NCBI RefSeq assembly: GCF_001021505.1
Contig: NZ_LDPO01000010.1
Location: 102,135-166,134, forward strand
DNA length: 64,000 nucleotides
Source: Mycolicibacter heraklionensis
GTDB lineage: Bacteria > Actinomycetota > Actinomycetes > Mycobacteriales > Mycobacteriaceae
Reading direction: 5' to 3'
In this document: positions 21,345 to 30,044 of the stretch, in pieces
Position numbering within the stretch: the stretch's first letter is position 1
Layout: every line of letters starts with the position of its first letter
Notes under the pieces: generated by a model
What the model saw: the letters and a program-made list of their open reading frames with translations, nothing else
Database searches by the model: none
Told to the model about the DNA's origin: nothing
Position numbers and translations under genes: made by a program

Positions 21345-21727
21345 GTAATCCGGGTGCGGTATACGCGTGGTCGCCGCAGAGTCTGGCCCCCCTCGGGCGT
21401 GGCCGTGTCGTTGATTGACCCCGTATACCCGCACGCCGCACCGCTCCATGCCCAGCCAGCCTTGGGCGAAGGGATGACCGGCAACCCGGAACAACCCCCG
21501 GGCCTGCCCAGCCTTGATCGGCATCACACTGGAGAGCCGCACCACCCACAACTGCACACCAGGTTTGCCGTTTCGGCTCTGGCCGATTCTGCGCTGAAAC
21601 AGGTCGCCGTCAAGACCGTTCGTCCTCGCTACGCTGCGGGCGCTGCGTCTTGACCCCGCCCCTCATTCAGCGTTGCCGCCACATATCCCGAAACCCAACA
21701 AAACCGCAGCACACCAACACTTGACAG
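21345..21727 (+). ncRNA. candidate bridge/seek RNA region of the IS110 element
   Basis: This 383-bp non-coding stretch follows the transposase. It contains a long stem of GTGCGGTATACG (21354-21365) with CGTATACCCGCAC (21422-21434), twelve base pairs with one bulge, enclosing a 56-nt loop that itself holds a GGCCCCCC/GGGCGTGGCC hairpin. A second short stem (GCCCA…TGGGC) lies near 21450-21470, and a degenerate copy of the right end (CCCCGCCCCT) near 21656. Known IS110/IS1111 elements encode their guide RNA in this kind of non-coding end. RNA limits and guide loops are not determined. Confidence 0.5.
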
Positions 21728-21742
21728 GGCCCCGCCCCTTCA
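21728..21742 (-). repeat. right subterminal inverted repeat of the IS
   Basis: GGCCCCGCCCCTTCA, the exact reverse complement of 20235-20249, about 385 bp downstream of the transposase stop and 48 bp before the menA stop. Confidence 0.85.
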
Positions 21743-21789
21743 GGGATGACTCTGCGTGTACGGCGGAAAAGTGCGAGTAACCCCCGCCC

Positions 21790-22659
21790 TCAGCGCAGAG
21801 TCAGCGCTAAGGCCTCGGCGATAGCCCACACCAGCATGGTCAGCCCGGTGTCGCGCAGCACCGGGATCAGTGCCGCGCCGCCGAGCCCGGAGCGCACCGG
21901 GGCCGCGGCCCGCAGCGCCAGCGGCGTCGCGATCAGCCCGGCCGCACACCACGGGGTGGCTCGCATCAGGGCCAGCGTCAGCACCCCGGCCAGCGCCAGC
22001 AGCAGCTGAAACAGCACCCGGGTGCGGGCATCGCCGAGGCGTACCGCCAGGGTCATCTTGCCGGCCGGCTTGTCGGTGGCGATGTCGCGCAGATTGTTGG
22101 CCACCAGCACCGCCGACGACAGTGCCCCGACGCCCACCGCCAGCGCGCCGCCGACCCAGTCCACCCGCAGGGCCTGGGTGTACTGGGTGCCCAGCACCGC
22201 GACCAGACCGAAGAACACGAACACCGCGATCTCGCCGAAGCCGGCGTAGCCGTACGGTCGCGACCCGCCGGTGTACAGCCAGGCGCCGGCGATGCAGGCC
22301 GCCCCCACGATCAGGAGCCATGGCGCGCTGACCAGGGCCAGCGCCAGACCGGCCAGCGCTCCGACCGACAGCGCGGCGATCGCTGCCGTGAGCACCGCGC
22401 GCGGGCTCGCCAGCCGGGCGCCCACCAGGCGCACCGGTCCGGTCCGGTCGTCGTCGGTGCCACGGATGCCGTCGGAGTAGTCGTTGGCGTAGTTCACGCC
22501 GATGATCAGCGCCACCGCGACGGTCAGCGCCAGCAACGCCTTCCACCACACCGCGGCGCCCAGCCAGGCTGCAGCGCCGGTTCCGGCGATCACCGGAGCG
22601 ATCGCGTTGGGCAGGGTGCGGGGGCGCGCCCCCTCTATCCACTGTGCGAAGCTGGCCAC
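21790..22659 (-). CDS. menA: 1,4-dihydroxy-2-naphthoate polyprenyltransferase
   Basis: A 289-residue UbiA-family prenyltransferase with about nine helices. It joins the polyprenyl tail to DHNA to form demethylmenaquinone in the membrane. The two aspartate motifs are [14 protein letters not shown] and [22 protein letters not shown]. Corresponds to Rv0534c. It is divergent from the MTA phosphorylase gene, whose ATG is only 15 bp away, so the promoters must overlap the coding starts. Confidence 0.95.
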   Translation of the reverse strand: MASFAQWIEGARPRTLPNAIAPVIAGTGAAAWLGAAVWWKALLALTVAVALIIGVNYANDYSDGIRGTDDDRTGPVRLVGARLASPRAVLTAAIAALSVGALAGLALALVSAPWLLIVGAACIAGAWLYTGGSRPYGYAGFGEIAVFVFFGLVAVLGTQYTQALRVDWVGGALAVGVGALSSAVLVANNLRDIATDKPAGKMTLAVRLGDARTRVLFQLLLALAGVLTLALMRATPWCAAGLIATPLALRAAAPVRSGLGGAALIPVLRDTGLTMLVWAIAEALALTLR

Positions 22660-22673
22660 CGCACGATCCTTGC

Positions 22674-23468
22674 ATGCGGGAGGAGCACGACTTGCTCGGC
22701 GTGATCGGCGGTAGCGGTTTCTACTCGTTCTTCGGTGACGATGCGCGCCGCGTCAGCTGTGACACCCCCTACGGGACGCCCAGCGCGGACATCACCATCG
22801 GTGCCGTTGGCGGGCACGAAGTGGCGTTTCTGCCGCGCCACGGCGCCGCGCACGAGTATTCGGCCCACACCGTGCCCTATCGGGCCAACATGTGGGCGTT
22901 GCGGGCACTGGGGGTGCGACGGATCCTCGCGCCCTGTGCGGTCGGCAGCCTGACTCCGGAGCTGCCCCCCGGCTCGGTGGTGGTGCCCGATCAGCTGGTC
23001 GACCGCACCCGGGGGCGCGTCGACACCTACTTCGATGACGGCGGCGTGCACGTCGAGTTCGCCGACCCGTACTGCCCGACGCTGCGGACCGCGGTGACCG
23101 GCCTGCCCGACGTCGTCGACGGCGGGACCATGGTGGTGATCCAGGGGCCGCGGTTCTCCACCCGCGCCGAGAGCCAATGGTTCGCCGCGGCGGGATTCCG
23201 ACTGATCAACATGACCGGATATCCCGAATCCGTGCTGGCCCGTGAACTGGAAATGTGTTATGCCGCAGTAGCTCTGGTCACCGATCTAGACGCCGGTGCC
23301 GACGTGGGCAGTGGTGTGAAGGTCGTCGATGTGTTCGCGGAGTTCCAGAAGAACATCGAGCCGTTCAAAAGCCTGGTGCACCAAGCGATCGAGCAGATCG
23401 ATGAAGAGCGGGCCTGCACGCACTGCTTGCCGCACGCAGGCATTCAGTTGCCGTTCGAGCTGCCCTGA
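22674..23468 (+). CDS. 5'-methylthioadenosine phosphorylase (Rv0535-like)
   Basis: A 264-residue phosphorylase that cleaves methylthioadenosine to adenine and methylthioribose-1-phosphate. Motifs are [38 protein letters not shown], the phosphate-binding [11 protein letters not shown] and NMTGYPE. It matches the M. tuberculosis protein (annotated pnp, now known as MTAP) throughout. ATG at 22674 has no clear Shine-Dalgarno, and the short spacing from menA suggests a short or leaderless transcript. Confidence 0.93.
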   Translation: MREEHDLLGVIGGSGFYSFFGDDARRVSCDTPYGTPSADITIGAVGGHEVAFLPRHGAAHEYSAHTVPYRANMWALRALGVRRILAPCAVGSLTPELPPGSVVVPDQLVDRTRGRVDTYFDDGGVHVEFADPYCPTLRTAVTGLPDVVDGGTMVVIQGPRFSTRAESQWFAAAGFRLINMTGYPESVLARELEMCYAAVALVTDLDAGADVGSGVKVVDVFAEFQKNIEPFKSLVHQAIEQIDEERACTHCLPHAGIQLPFELP

Positions 23469-23483
23469 CTCAACGGAGTGCGC

Positions 23484-24218
23484 TCAGAGGTGGGCGACCG
23501 CGTAGTCGGCGCCCTGCTCCGTCATTCCGTTGACGCCGTACGACGCGTGCGCGATGGGCGGTCCGCCGGCCGGGGCGCCGTTGCAGATGGTGTCGCCGTC
23601 GGCGCAGAGCTCCACGGCCTTGGACGCATACAGTGGGCCGATCCGCACCGGTGGCGCGCCGTTGGGTGCCAGGAACTCCGCCGAGGGCGTGCCGAACAAG
23701 ACGACCGCGGCAACGTGGTCGGCCACCGACGGCGGCATCGGCTGGGGAAGGTAGGCACGGTACTCGGCGGGGACTTCCTTGGGGATCTCCGACGACGTGG
23801 TGTAGCCGGCCAGCGCCGCACCTTGCGAGAAGCCGCCGAGCACGATGCGGGTGTTGGGGCAGTTCGCGGCGGTGTTCTCGATATGGCTGCCGGCGTCTCG
23901 GATGCCGTCGACGACGGTGCGGGCGAAGTCGACTCCGCCGCCTAAGTCGCTGCTGGCGGCGTAGTTGACCGGATACACCTCGAAGGAGCGCTCACCCACC
24001 TTGGCGCGTAGCGCATCGACGAAAGATTGACCGATGCCACCGACGCCGGGCGGCTCGGCGGTGCCGCGCGCGAAAACCACCTGCACGTCGGGGCAGGGCT
24101 GCGCCGCGACGGACGGGGTGCCGGGAGCGACCAGCGCGGCACCGCCCATCACCAGGGCCGCACCCAGGTACCGGGTGATGCGCCGTGCCATCGTTGCGAC
24201 CAGTGCAGTGCTGTACAT
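23484..24218 (-). CDS. secreted cutinase-family esterase (Culp)
   Basis: About 244 residues: an N-terminal signal peptide (RRITRYLGAALVMGG…SVAA) and a cutinase domain. The nucleophile is Ser in GGFSQGAA; Asp in LCADGDTIC and His in AHASYG complete the triad; cysteines flank the core (QPCPDV, NCPNTR). Start choice is uncertain: ATG at 24218 has AAGGT 5 bp upstream, ATG at 24191 and at 24230 are alternatives. Exported cutinase-like proteins of mycobacteria hydrolyse short-chain esters or lipids. It converges on the phosphorylase gene; galE3, which I remember at this place in M. tuberculosis, is not here. Confidence 0.9.
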   Translation of the reverse strand: MYSTALVATMARRITRYLGAALVMGGAALVAPGTPSVAAQPCPDVQVVFARGTAEPPGVGGIGQSFVDALRAKVGERSFEVYPVNYAASSDLGGGVDFARTVVDGIRDAGSHIENTAANCPNTRIVLGGFSQGAALAGYTTSSEIPKEVPAEYRAYLPQPMPPSVADHVAAVVLFGTPSAEFLAPNGAPPVRIGPLYASKAVELCADGDTICNGAPAGGPPIAHASYGVNGMTEQGADYAVAHL

Positions 24219-24277
24219 GGTGACCTTCATTCGTATCGTCCACCCGACCGGGCTCACGAGCAGAAACGCAGTTTCGG

Positions 24278-25750
24278 CTACCCGCCGTCGGCGTCCGATA
24301 AACGCTCTACGGCGTCTTCGGCTGAATCGTCGGTTCCCCGATAGATCTTCGGTCCACCCGCGGGTGCGACGGCCGGGGAGTCGGCTGATCGGAAGATGCG
24401 GGGTGTGCCGGGCTCGCCGGGTATGGGGCGGTCGTCGGTGGGCACCGTCAAGCGTCCGACGACGATCGCCACCACCAGGCCGCACAACGCCAGGCCGCAC
24501 AGCACTACGTCGAATGTGCTGGTGATCTGCTGCGCCAGTCCGTTGCCGTACACCGGGTTCGCCCAGGCGCTGGCACGCTGGGCTTCCGCGAGTCGCGGAG
24601 CCAGACCGACACCCACCACGACGCGGGCGATCGTGAAACCGAACAGGACGGCGCTCACCGACCAGACGGCCGCCGCCGGCAGGGAGCGAGTGCCCAGGTT
24701 GAGCCGCAGCCAGATCGCGATCACCGCGGTCACCACGTCGAAGGAGGCCATCGCCGCGCTGTCATACGGCGAATACGGCAGGTCCAGGCCGACCGCGACG
24801 CTGAGATCCACGATGCGCATGAGTGCCGACCCCAGACTCCAGATCGCGATGAGCAGCAACGTGTTCCGGGTGGCTCCCAGCCACGTCGCCGCCGATGCGC
24901 CGCGTGCCGCCGCCACCGCGAACAGCGCTGCGGCGGCCACCCACACCAGGTAGCCCTCGAAGCCGACCCCCGCGGTGGAGGTGTTCTGCGCGATCCCGTG
25001 AAAACCGTCGATGTCGCGGCCCACCGGCAGCACCCACACCAGGAGTCCGGCGAGCAGAGTGGCCCCACCGAGCAGGACAACGCCGAGCTGGGAAGCCTTG
25101 TCGCGCTGCAGAACCCACCTTGAGGCGACGAGCACCGTGGCCCACGCCACCGCTCCGTACACCAGGGCGGTCGCAATGATCGCGACCTGCTGCCGGCCGA
25201 AGCCGGTCGGGGAGTTCGCGTCCGGCAGGGCGTAGCGCACCCGCCAGTACAGGTTGAACAGCACACTCAACGTGGCACCGGCGATCGATGCGTAGCCGAG
25301 GATCTGGACCGTGCGTCGCCACAGTCGTACCGGCCCAGCGAGCACCGGCTGCGCGGCGAGCAGCGCGCCGGCGGCGCCCAGCAAGGCGCCAGGCCCGACG
25401 CCGCCGGGCGGTCGCGGGCTTCCGCCGTAGCGGACGGTCTGGACCACGTCGGCGGCCACCACGCCGAGTAGCAACACCAGATACGGCGCGCTGAGCAACA
25501 GCCGCAGCCTTCCCGCGACGGCGGGATTGTTGGGCACACGCAAGATCCCCCAGGGACCGACGTAGGTCGCGGCGATCGCTGCCAGCGCGAACACGGTGGC
25601 CACGGCCAGCGCGGCGAAGAGGCCGGGCTTGCTGGCCGGGATGCCGGCGCCGAAGTATAGGCTCCACGGCAGCGCCGGCGCCGCGAGCAGCAGTGCCGCG
25701 GCGGTCGCGTCGCGGCCGATATTCCAGCTCCTGGTCGACTCGGCGATCAC
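24278..25750 (-). CDS. multi-pass membrane protein (Rv0537c-like)
   Basis: A 490-residue integral membrane protein with about ten hydrophobic helices and a hydrophilic C-terminal tail from about residue 440 (GRLTVPTDDRPIPGEPG…). No catalytic motif is recognised. Size, topology and pairing with the divergent Rv0538-like gene match Rv0537c. GTG at 25750 is chosen, with GGTGAG upstream; the same frame stays open far upstream through the antisense of the glycine-rich gene and should not be used. Confidence 0.82.
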   Translation of the reverse strand: MIAESTRSWNIGRDATAAALLLAAPALPWSLYFGAGIPASKPGLFAALAVATVFALAAIAATYVGPWGILRVPNNPAVAGRLRLLLSAPYLVLLLGVVAADVVQTVRYGGSPRPPGGVGPGALLGAAGALLAAQPVLAGPVRLWRRTVQILGYASIAGATLSVLFNLYWRVRYALPDANSPTGFGRQQVAIIATALVYGAVAWATVLVASRWVLQRDKASQLGVVLLGGATLLAGLLVWVLPVGRDIDGFHGIAQNTSTAGVGFEGYLVWVAAAALFAVAAARGASAATWLGATRNTLLLIAIWSLGSALMRIVDLSVAVGLDLPYSPYDSAAMASFDVVTAVIAIWLRLNLGTRSLPAAAVWSVSAVLFGFTIARVVVGVGLAPRLAEAQRASAWANPVYGNGLAQQITSTFDVVLCGLALCGLVVAIVVGRLTVPTDDRPIPGEPGTPRIFRSADSPAVAPAGGPKIYRGTDDSAEDAVERLSDADGG

Positions 25751-25867
25751 CTGCTCACCATAACCGCGGGCGGGGCATACGCCATTGAACTGCGAAGATC
25801 GGTCCGCTCGCTGGTCGATCCGCGCGGCTAAACTGGCTAATCGAGTGGCCGCGGAAGGAGACGCGCA

Positions 25868-27655
25868 ATGGATGTCGCGCTCGGAGTGTCGGTTACCGGT
25901 GCGCTCGCCCGCTTGGCGCTCGTCGAATCGGATGCCTACGGCGATGCCGTGCTCGACGAGTCCATGCTCGATCTGACCCGCAACCCAGTCGAAACGCTGA
26001 CCGAGACGGTGACCGGAACCCACCGCATGTTGGCCGAAGAGGGCCACCGGCTGGCTGCGACGCGGCTGTGCTGGTCGGACTCGGAACTGATGGCGGAGCT
26101 GCGCCGGGCCCTTGAGGATGCCGGAGTCGAGAACGTCTCCGAGCAGCCCCAGGCGCGCTCGGCTGTGGCGTTGGCGCGCAACGCCTCGGGCGAGGACGGC
26201 GAGACGACGTGGCTGCCTGCGCCGGCCGGTGACGCGACGATGGCTGCGCCTGCGCTGACCAACGCCGGTTCCCCCGACGGAACGTCCACCATGCTCGCCC
26301 CGGCGGTTGAGGGCGGACAGGCTGAGGGCGAACAGCCGGAACAACAGCTGGCGTATTCGATGACCGACGATGACTCCGAACTGCTGCCGGTGGAGTACGC
26401 CGAAGGCGACTACGAAGGCTACGACGACTACGGCGCCGAGTACGGCGACGACGATGCGGCCGAGGTCGATGAGCGGGAGGCGCCACCGCCGGTGGGGCGT
26501 GCGCTTCTGGTCGGCAGCTCGGTCGGCGGGATTCTGGTGGCCGGGTGCGCGGCGTTGGCCGTGGCCGTGACCATCGGCATCCGCCCGACCGCCGCGTCCA
26601 CACCGTCGCAGCCTCCGGTGGTGGCGCAGCCGCCGCAGGCCCAACCGGTGCCCGGCAACTTCATGCCGGTGCTGCCCGCCCCGAAGCCGGCGCCGTTGCC
26701 CGCGCTGCAGGCCCCGGCCCCTAATCCTGTTGTAGCCCCGGCAAACCCGGCTCCGGCCGTCGTTGCCCCTCCGGCGGCCGTTCCGGAACTTCCGGCTGCG
26801 CCCGCACCCGCGCCGCCCGCGGTGATTCCGATTCCGATCCCGATCCCGATCAACACCGGGCCCGTTGGTGGCGGCGGCGGTTGGCTGCCCGGGTCGGGTG
26901 GAAGTGGTAGCAGCGGTAGCGGTTCTGGACGTGATCACGGTGGCGGCAGTCATTCCGGCGGCGATGACGGTTCGGGTGGCACTGGAACGGGCAGCAATGG
27001 CTCCGGCGGTAATGGTTCCGGTGGCACTGGCTCGGGTGGCACTGGCTCCGGCGAGAACGGTTCCGGTGCTGGGCATTCCGGCGGCAGCGGTGCGGGCGAG
27101 GGCAGTGCAGGTGGTTCCGGCAACAATCCGGGCGGATCGGGTAGTGGTTCGGGCGGTTCCGGAGAGACCGGTTCGGGTGGTCATTCCGGCGGCACCTCTG
27201 GAGGATCCGACGACAGCGGCACGGGTGGCACCGGAGCGGGAAGTGACTCAGGCGGATCAACGTCAGGCGGATCCACGTCGGGCGGATCCGGCAGCGATGC
27301 AGGGGGATCCGGCGGTGCAGGCTCGGGTGGTTCCGGGTCGGGCAGCAGTAGTTCGGGCGGCTCGGGCAGCAGTGCGGGTAGTGATTCCGGCGGCTCCGGG
27401 AGCAGCGGCTCCGGCGGTGCTTCCTCCGGCTCCGGCGGCAGCTCCAGCGGTTCTGCCGGCAGTTCCGGTGGCGGGTCCAGCTCGTCGGGTTCGAGCGGTG
27501 GCTCCGGGGGTAGTTCCGGAAGCGGCTCGAGCGGCGGTTCTGGCGGCGGCTCAAGCGGCGGGTCCGGCGGCGGTTCGAGCGGCGGGTCCGGCGGCTCGGG
27601 TGGTGGCTCGGGCGGTGGGTCGAGCGGCGGTGGCTCCGGTGGGGGAGGCGACTGA
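25868..27655 (+). CDS. single-TM protein with long Gly-Ser repeat tail (Rv0538-like)
   Basis: 595 residues. The N-terminal 150 residues form a folded domain (DVALGVSVTGALARLALVES…) like that of Rv0538, then an acidic Asp/Glu/Tyr stretch (about 165-205), one membrane helix (about 213-240), a proline/alanine-rich linker (about 245-335) and, to the end, roughly 260 residues of Gly-Ser repeats (GSGG, SGGS, GSSGG). The tail would be outside the membrane and unstructured. ATG at 25868 follows GGAAGGAGA. Function is unknown. The repeat tail differs from the Thr/Pro-rich tail I remember for M. tuberculosis. Confidence 0.82.
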   Translation: MDVALGVSVTGALARLALVESDAYGDAVLDESMLDLTRNPVETLTETVTGTHRMLAEEGHRLAATRLCWSDSELMAELRRALEDAGVENVSEQPQARSAVALARNASGEDGETTWLPAPAGDATMAAPALTNAGSPDGTSTMLAPAVEGGQAEGEQPEQQLAYSMTDDDSELLPVEYAEGDYEGYDDYGAEYGDDDAAEVDEREAPPPVGRALLVGSSVGGILVAGCAALAVAVTIGIRPTAASTPSQPPVVAQPPQAQPVPGNFMPVLPAPKPAPLPALQAPAPNPVVAPANPAPAVVAPPAAVPELPAAPAPAPPAVIPIPIPIPINTGPVGGGGGWLPGSGGSGSSGSGSGRDHGGGSHSGGDDGSGGTGTGSNGSGGNGSGGTGSGGTGSGENGSGAGHSGGSGAGEGSAGGSGNNPGGSGSGSGGSGETGSGGHSGGTSGGSDDSGTGGTGAGSDSGGSTSGGSTSGGSGSDAGGSGGAGSGGSGSGSSSSGGSGSSAGSDSGGSGSSGSGGASSGSGGSSSGSAGSSGGGSSSSGSSGGSGGSSGSGSSGGSGGGSSGGSGGGSSGGSGGSGGGSGGGSSGGGSGGGGD

Positions 27656-27672
27656 GTCGCGGCCCCCACAGG

Positions 27673-28371
27673 TCAGGGCGTGATACGCGCGACCATCGCT
27701 TCCACCTGTCTGCGGTCGAGCACAACCGTTGACCCGTCGGGCAATCCGAGGATGCGGTCCGTCGCGATACCGTGCAGTTTGATCCGCTTCACACAGTCGT
27801 CGACGGCCTGACTGCGTGCCTTCGCGTCCGGCGCATCGAGTACCTGCATCAGGTTTCTGCGCAAGCTGGCCGCAAAAACCTGGATCATGTCGCCGACACC
27901 TTCGGGGTCGAAGGTGTCGAACACGCCTTCGTCGACCCCTTCGCTGATGAGTTTGGTCAGCACGGGTCGGAACAGGTCTTCCCAGGTGTCCACGATCTTG
28001 GTGAACAGCCCGCGGTTGTGCGGCGCGAACAGTGCCGTCATCGCCGCGATCTGCTCTGCAGCGCCCATCGCCATCTTGACGTCGTAGCTGGCCGCGAGCC
28101 CGCGGTTGAGGCGTTCCAGGGCGCTCGCACCCGGCTGGTCGAAGACCGGACGCAACGCCTCCAACGCCGCCTCAGCGCTGCGCTGCGCCAGCGCGGTGAC
28201 GAGTGCGTCTTTGGACGGAAAGTAGTGGTAGAAAGCGCCTTTCGGAATGCCCGTCGCAGCGAGAAGCTCGTTGAGGCTGACGTTGTCATAGCCGCGTTCG
28301 AGAAAGAGTGCCAGCGCCTGGTCGAGCAGTTCGGCCCGCCGGACATCCCGGGGCTTCACGAGACGGCGCAT
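27673..28371 (-). CDS. TetR-family transcriptional regulator
   Basis: A 232-residue TetR protein. The helix-turn-helix spans about residues 28-50 (VSLNELLAATGIPKGAFYHYFPSKDAL), followed by a TetR_C-type ligand domain. It starts 12 bp after the stop of a small membrane-protein gene and is probably co-transcribed with it from the palindrome-bearing region at 28853-28887, giving autoregulation. The ligand is unknown. Confidence 0.92.
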   Translation of the reverse strand: MRRLVKPRDVRRAELLDQALALFLERGYDNVSLNELLAATGIPKGAFYHYFPSKDALVTALAQRSAEAALEALRPVFDQPGASALERLNRGLAASYDVKMAMGAAEQIAAMTALFAPHNRGLFTKIVDTWEDLFRPVLTKLISEGVDEGVFDTFDPEGVGDMIQVFAASLRRNLMQVLDAPDAKARSQAVDDCVKRIKLHGIATDRILGLPDGSTVVLDRRQVEAMVARITP

Positions 28372-28383
28372 GGCGGTATTGAA

Positions 28384-28812
28384 TCAGTCGGACTTCTTCA
28401 GCCATCCCACGTAGGTCAGGTACGCCCCGCACAGTGCGAGTAGTCCGAAGCCGGCCCGCACCGCACCGAGGGCGCCACTCGATGTGTCGGTGGCAGATTC
28501 GGCTCCCCGCACGATCAGCTGCGGTGCAGCGAGCAAGACGAATCCCCGCAGCAGCAGGAACCACCCGAACAGCGAAATGATCACCGCGGCAACACCGCGC
28601 CAATATTGGTGAAACGCAATGATGAACAGGCCGCCGCCGAGCAGCAATGCGCCCAGCACCCACGGCCACATCGGGTCGGTCGAGAAACTCGACAGCTGAT
28701 TGCCGATACTCCCGGCTCTGAACGCGACGATCGCAGTGATCACGGTGATGAACGGTCCCAGGACGCGTGCGAAAGAGCGCGTGCGTTCCGCGGAGGTGGT
28801 GGGTGTGTGCAT
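28384..28812 (-). CDS. small four-TM membrane protein
   Basis: A 142-residue protein with four hydrophobic segments (about 16-35, 48-68, 74-96 and 110-133), no recognised family. ATG at 28812 follows GGAAAGGGG; the frame reaches 28869 but lacks a better start. It is the first gene of a two-gene unit with the TetR gene, so it is the likely regulated target. Confidence 0.75.
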   Translation of the reverse strand: MHTPTTSAERTRSFARVLGPFITVITAIVAFRAGSIGNQLSSFSTDPMWPWVLGALLLGGGLFIIAFHQYWRGVAAVIISLFGWFLLLRGFVLLAAPQLIVRGAESATDTSSGALGAVRAGFGLLALCGAYLTYVGWLKKSD

Positions 28813-28852
28813 GGTTGCGACCCCTTTCCAGAGCAGCGGTTGACCCCCTTGT

Positions 28853-28887
28853 AGACCACTGGTCTCCAAATTAGACCAGTGGTCTAA
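28853..28887. promoter_or_regulatory. double TetR-type operator
   Basis: Two perfect palindromes share the same half-site: AGACCACTGGTCT (28853-28865) and TTAGACCAGTGGTCTAA (28871-28887), centres 20 bp apart. They lie 41-75 bp before the start of the small membrane gene, and the second overlaps the menE stop codon. Such paired AGACCA/TGGTCT dyads are typical of TetR-family sites, so the TetR encoded one gene downstream is the likely binder. Confidence 0.8.
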
Positions 28888-30044
28888 TCGGGGGCAATAC
28901 CGCCGGCAGAAAACCGTTGTGCCAGCGCTTTTCGGTCCAGCTTGCCGATCCCGCGCCGGGGGAGTGCAGGAACGACATGCAACTCGCGTGGCGCAGCCGT
29001 GGTGTCCAGCGATTCCGCGACGTGGGCGCGTAGCGCTTCCAGAGTCGGTGGCGTCGCACCGGCGACGACGACCGCGGCGACGACGCGCTGCCCCAGCCGG
29101 TCGTCGTCGATCCCGAACACCGCGCAGTCGGCCACCGCGGGATGGGTTGCCAACACCGCCTCCACCGGCCCGGGAAGCACCGTCAGGCCGCCGGTGCTGA
29201 TCGCGTCGTCGGCGCGACCGAGCACGGTAAGGCTCCCCGAGGAGTCAAGGGCGCCAAGGTCATTGGTCGAAAACCAGCCCGGCTCGGCGAACGGGTCGGG
29301 CTCGACGGGATTGCGATAACCCTGCGCCACGGTCGGGCCACCGATCGCGATCCGTCCGTCGCCGCCGATGCGGAGCCGGACACCCGACAATGGCAGCCCG
29401 TCATAGACACAACCGCCGGCGGTCTCGCTCATGCCGTAGGTGCGCACCACCCGCACCCCCGCGCCCGTTGCAGCGTCCAGGACCGGTTGCGGCGCCGGTC
29501 CGCCGCCCAACAACACCGCGTCCAGCTCGGCCAATGCGGCCGCGGACGCGGGAACCGCCAGAGCCTTGGCCAGTTGGGTGGCGACCAGCGACGTATAGCG
29601 CCGGCCGGAACCGAGCGCCGCCACCGCAGCGGGCAACCGCGTGACATCGAAACCCGTTGCGACATCGAGTTGCACGGGGGCCGTGCCGGACAGCAGGCTG
29701 CGCACCAGCACTTGGATTCCGGCGATGTGGTGTGCCGGCAGCGCCAGTAGCCAGCTGCCTGGCCCGCCCAACCGGTCGTGCGTGGCGGAGGCACTGGCCG
29801 CCAGTGCCGCACCGGTCAGCAGCGCACCCTTGGGCACCCCGGTGGTTCCCGACGTAGTCACCACCAGCGCGATGTCGTCGCCGATGGTATCGCCCACCCG
29901 CAGCGCGGTCAGGGCCGCGGAATCGGTGTCGGGGCCTACGGGAGTGAACGCGGCATCATGACCGTCCAGGACGCCCTGTAAGGCGGGCAGGAGCGTGGAG
30001 ACGGCATCACCGGGTGGGATGGCCAGCGCACGCAGGCGTGCTAT
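28884..30044 (-). CDS. menE: o-succinylbenzoate-CoA ligase
   Basis: An adenylate-forming enzyme that activates o-succinylbenzoate with CoA in menaquinone synthesis. Motifs are TTSGTTGVPKGALLT (P-loop), YGMSETAGGCVYDG, STNDLGALD and the C-terminal GIGKLDRKAL lysine. The conserved frame extends upstream of the first usual start (GTG at 29897) through a homologous N-terminal segment (LRALAIPPGDAVSTLLPALQ) to 30044, but holds no ATG, GTG or TTG there. An AUA at 30044-30042 lies 6 nt after GGAGG (30055-30051), and the stop of the DUF3349 gene overlaps it. Initiation at AUA is therefore proposed; a GTG start would lose about 49 residues. The family call is secure, the start is not. Confidence 0.85.
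   Translation of the reverse strand: MARLRALAIPPGDAVSTLLPALQGVLDGHDAAFTPVGPDTDSAALTALRVGDTIGDDIALVVTTSGTTGVPKGALLTGAALAASASATHDRLGGPGSWLLALPAHHIAGIQVLVRSLLSGTAPVQLDVATGFDVTRLPAAVAALGSGRRYTSLVATQLAKALAVPASAAALAELDAVLLGGGPAPQPVLDAATGAGVRVVRTYGMSETAGGCVYDGLPLSGVRLRIGGDGRIAIGGPTVAQGYRNPVEPDPFAEPGWFSTNDLGALDSSGSLTVLGRADDAISTGGLTVLPGPVEAVLATHPAVADCAVFGIDDDRLGQRVVAAVVVAGATPPTLEALRAHVAESLDTTAAPRELHVVPALPRRGIGKLDRKALAQRFSAGGIAPD

Larger units (their letters stand above)
20235..21742 (+). mobile_element. IS110-family (IS1111-like) insertion sequence
   Basis: One IS110-type recombinase gene lies between perfect 15-bp inverted repeats (20235-20249 and 21728-21742), with about 70 bp non-coding at the left and about 385 bp at the right. 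Subterminal inverted repeats and a long non-coding 3' side are typical of the IS1111 subgroup. True ends lie a few bases outside the repeats and cannot be fixed without an empty site; this group makes no clear target duplication. It sits between the Rv0531-like gene and menA, breaking no recognisable gene. Confidence 0.85.

Noticed and set aside
21351..21653. A 99-codon frame in the IS 3' region as a second IS gene
   Set aside because: Low-quality product and strong RNA-like secondary structure; IS110 elements carry one gene.
25751..27184. A 968-codon minus-strand frame that joins the Rv0537c-like gene to the antisense of the Gly-Ser gene
   Set aside because: The upper part is the shadow of a repetitive GC-rich gene; homology and a plausible start place the real gene at 24278-25750.
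26860..27650. Repeats in the Gly-Ser region, considered as a satellite or CRISPR
   Set aside because: In-frame low-complexity coding sequence; codons vary and no spacer pattern exists.
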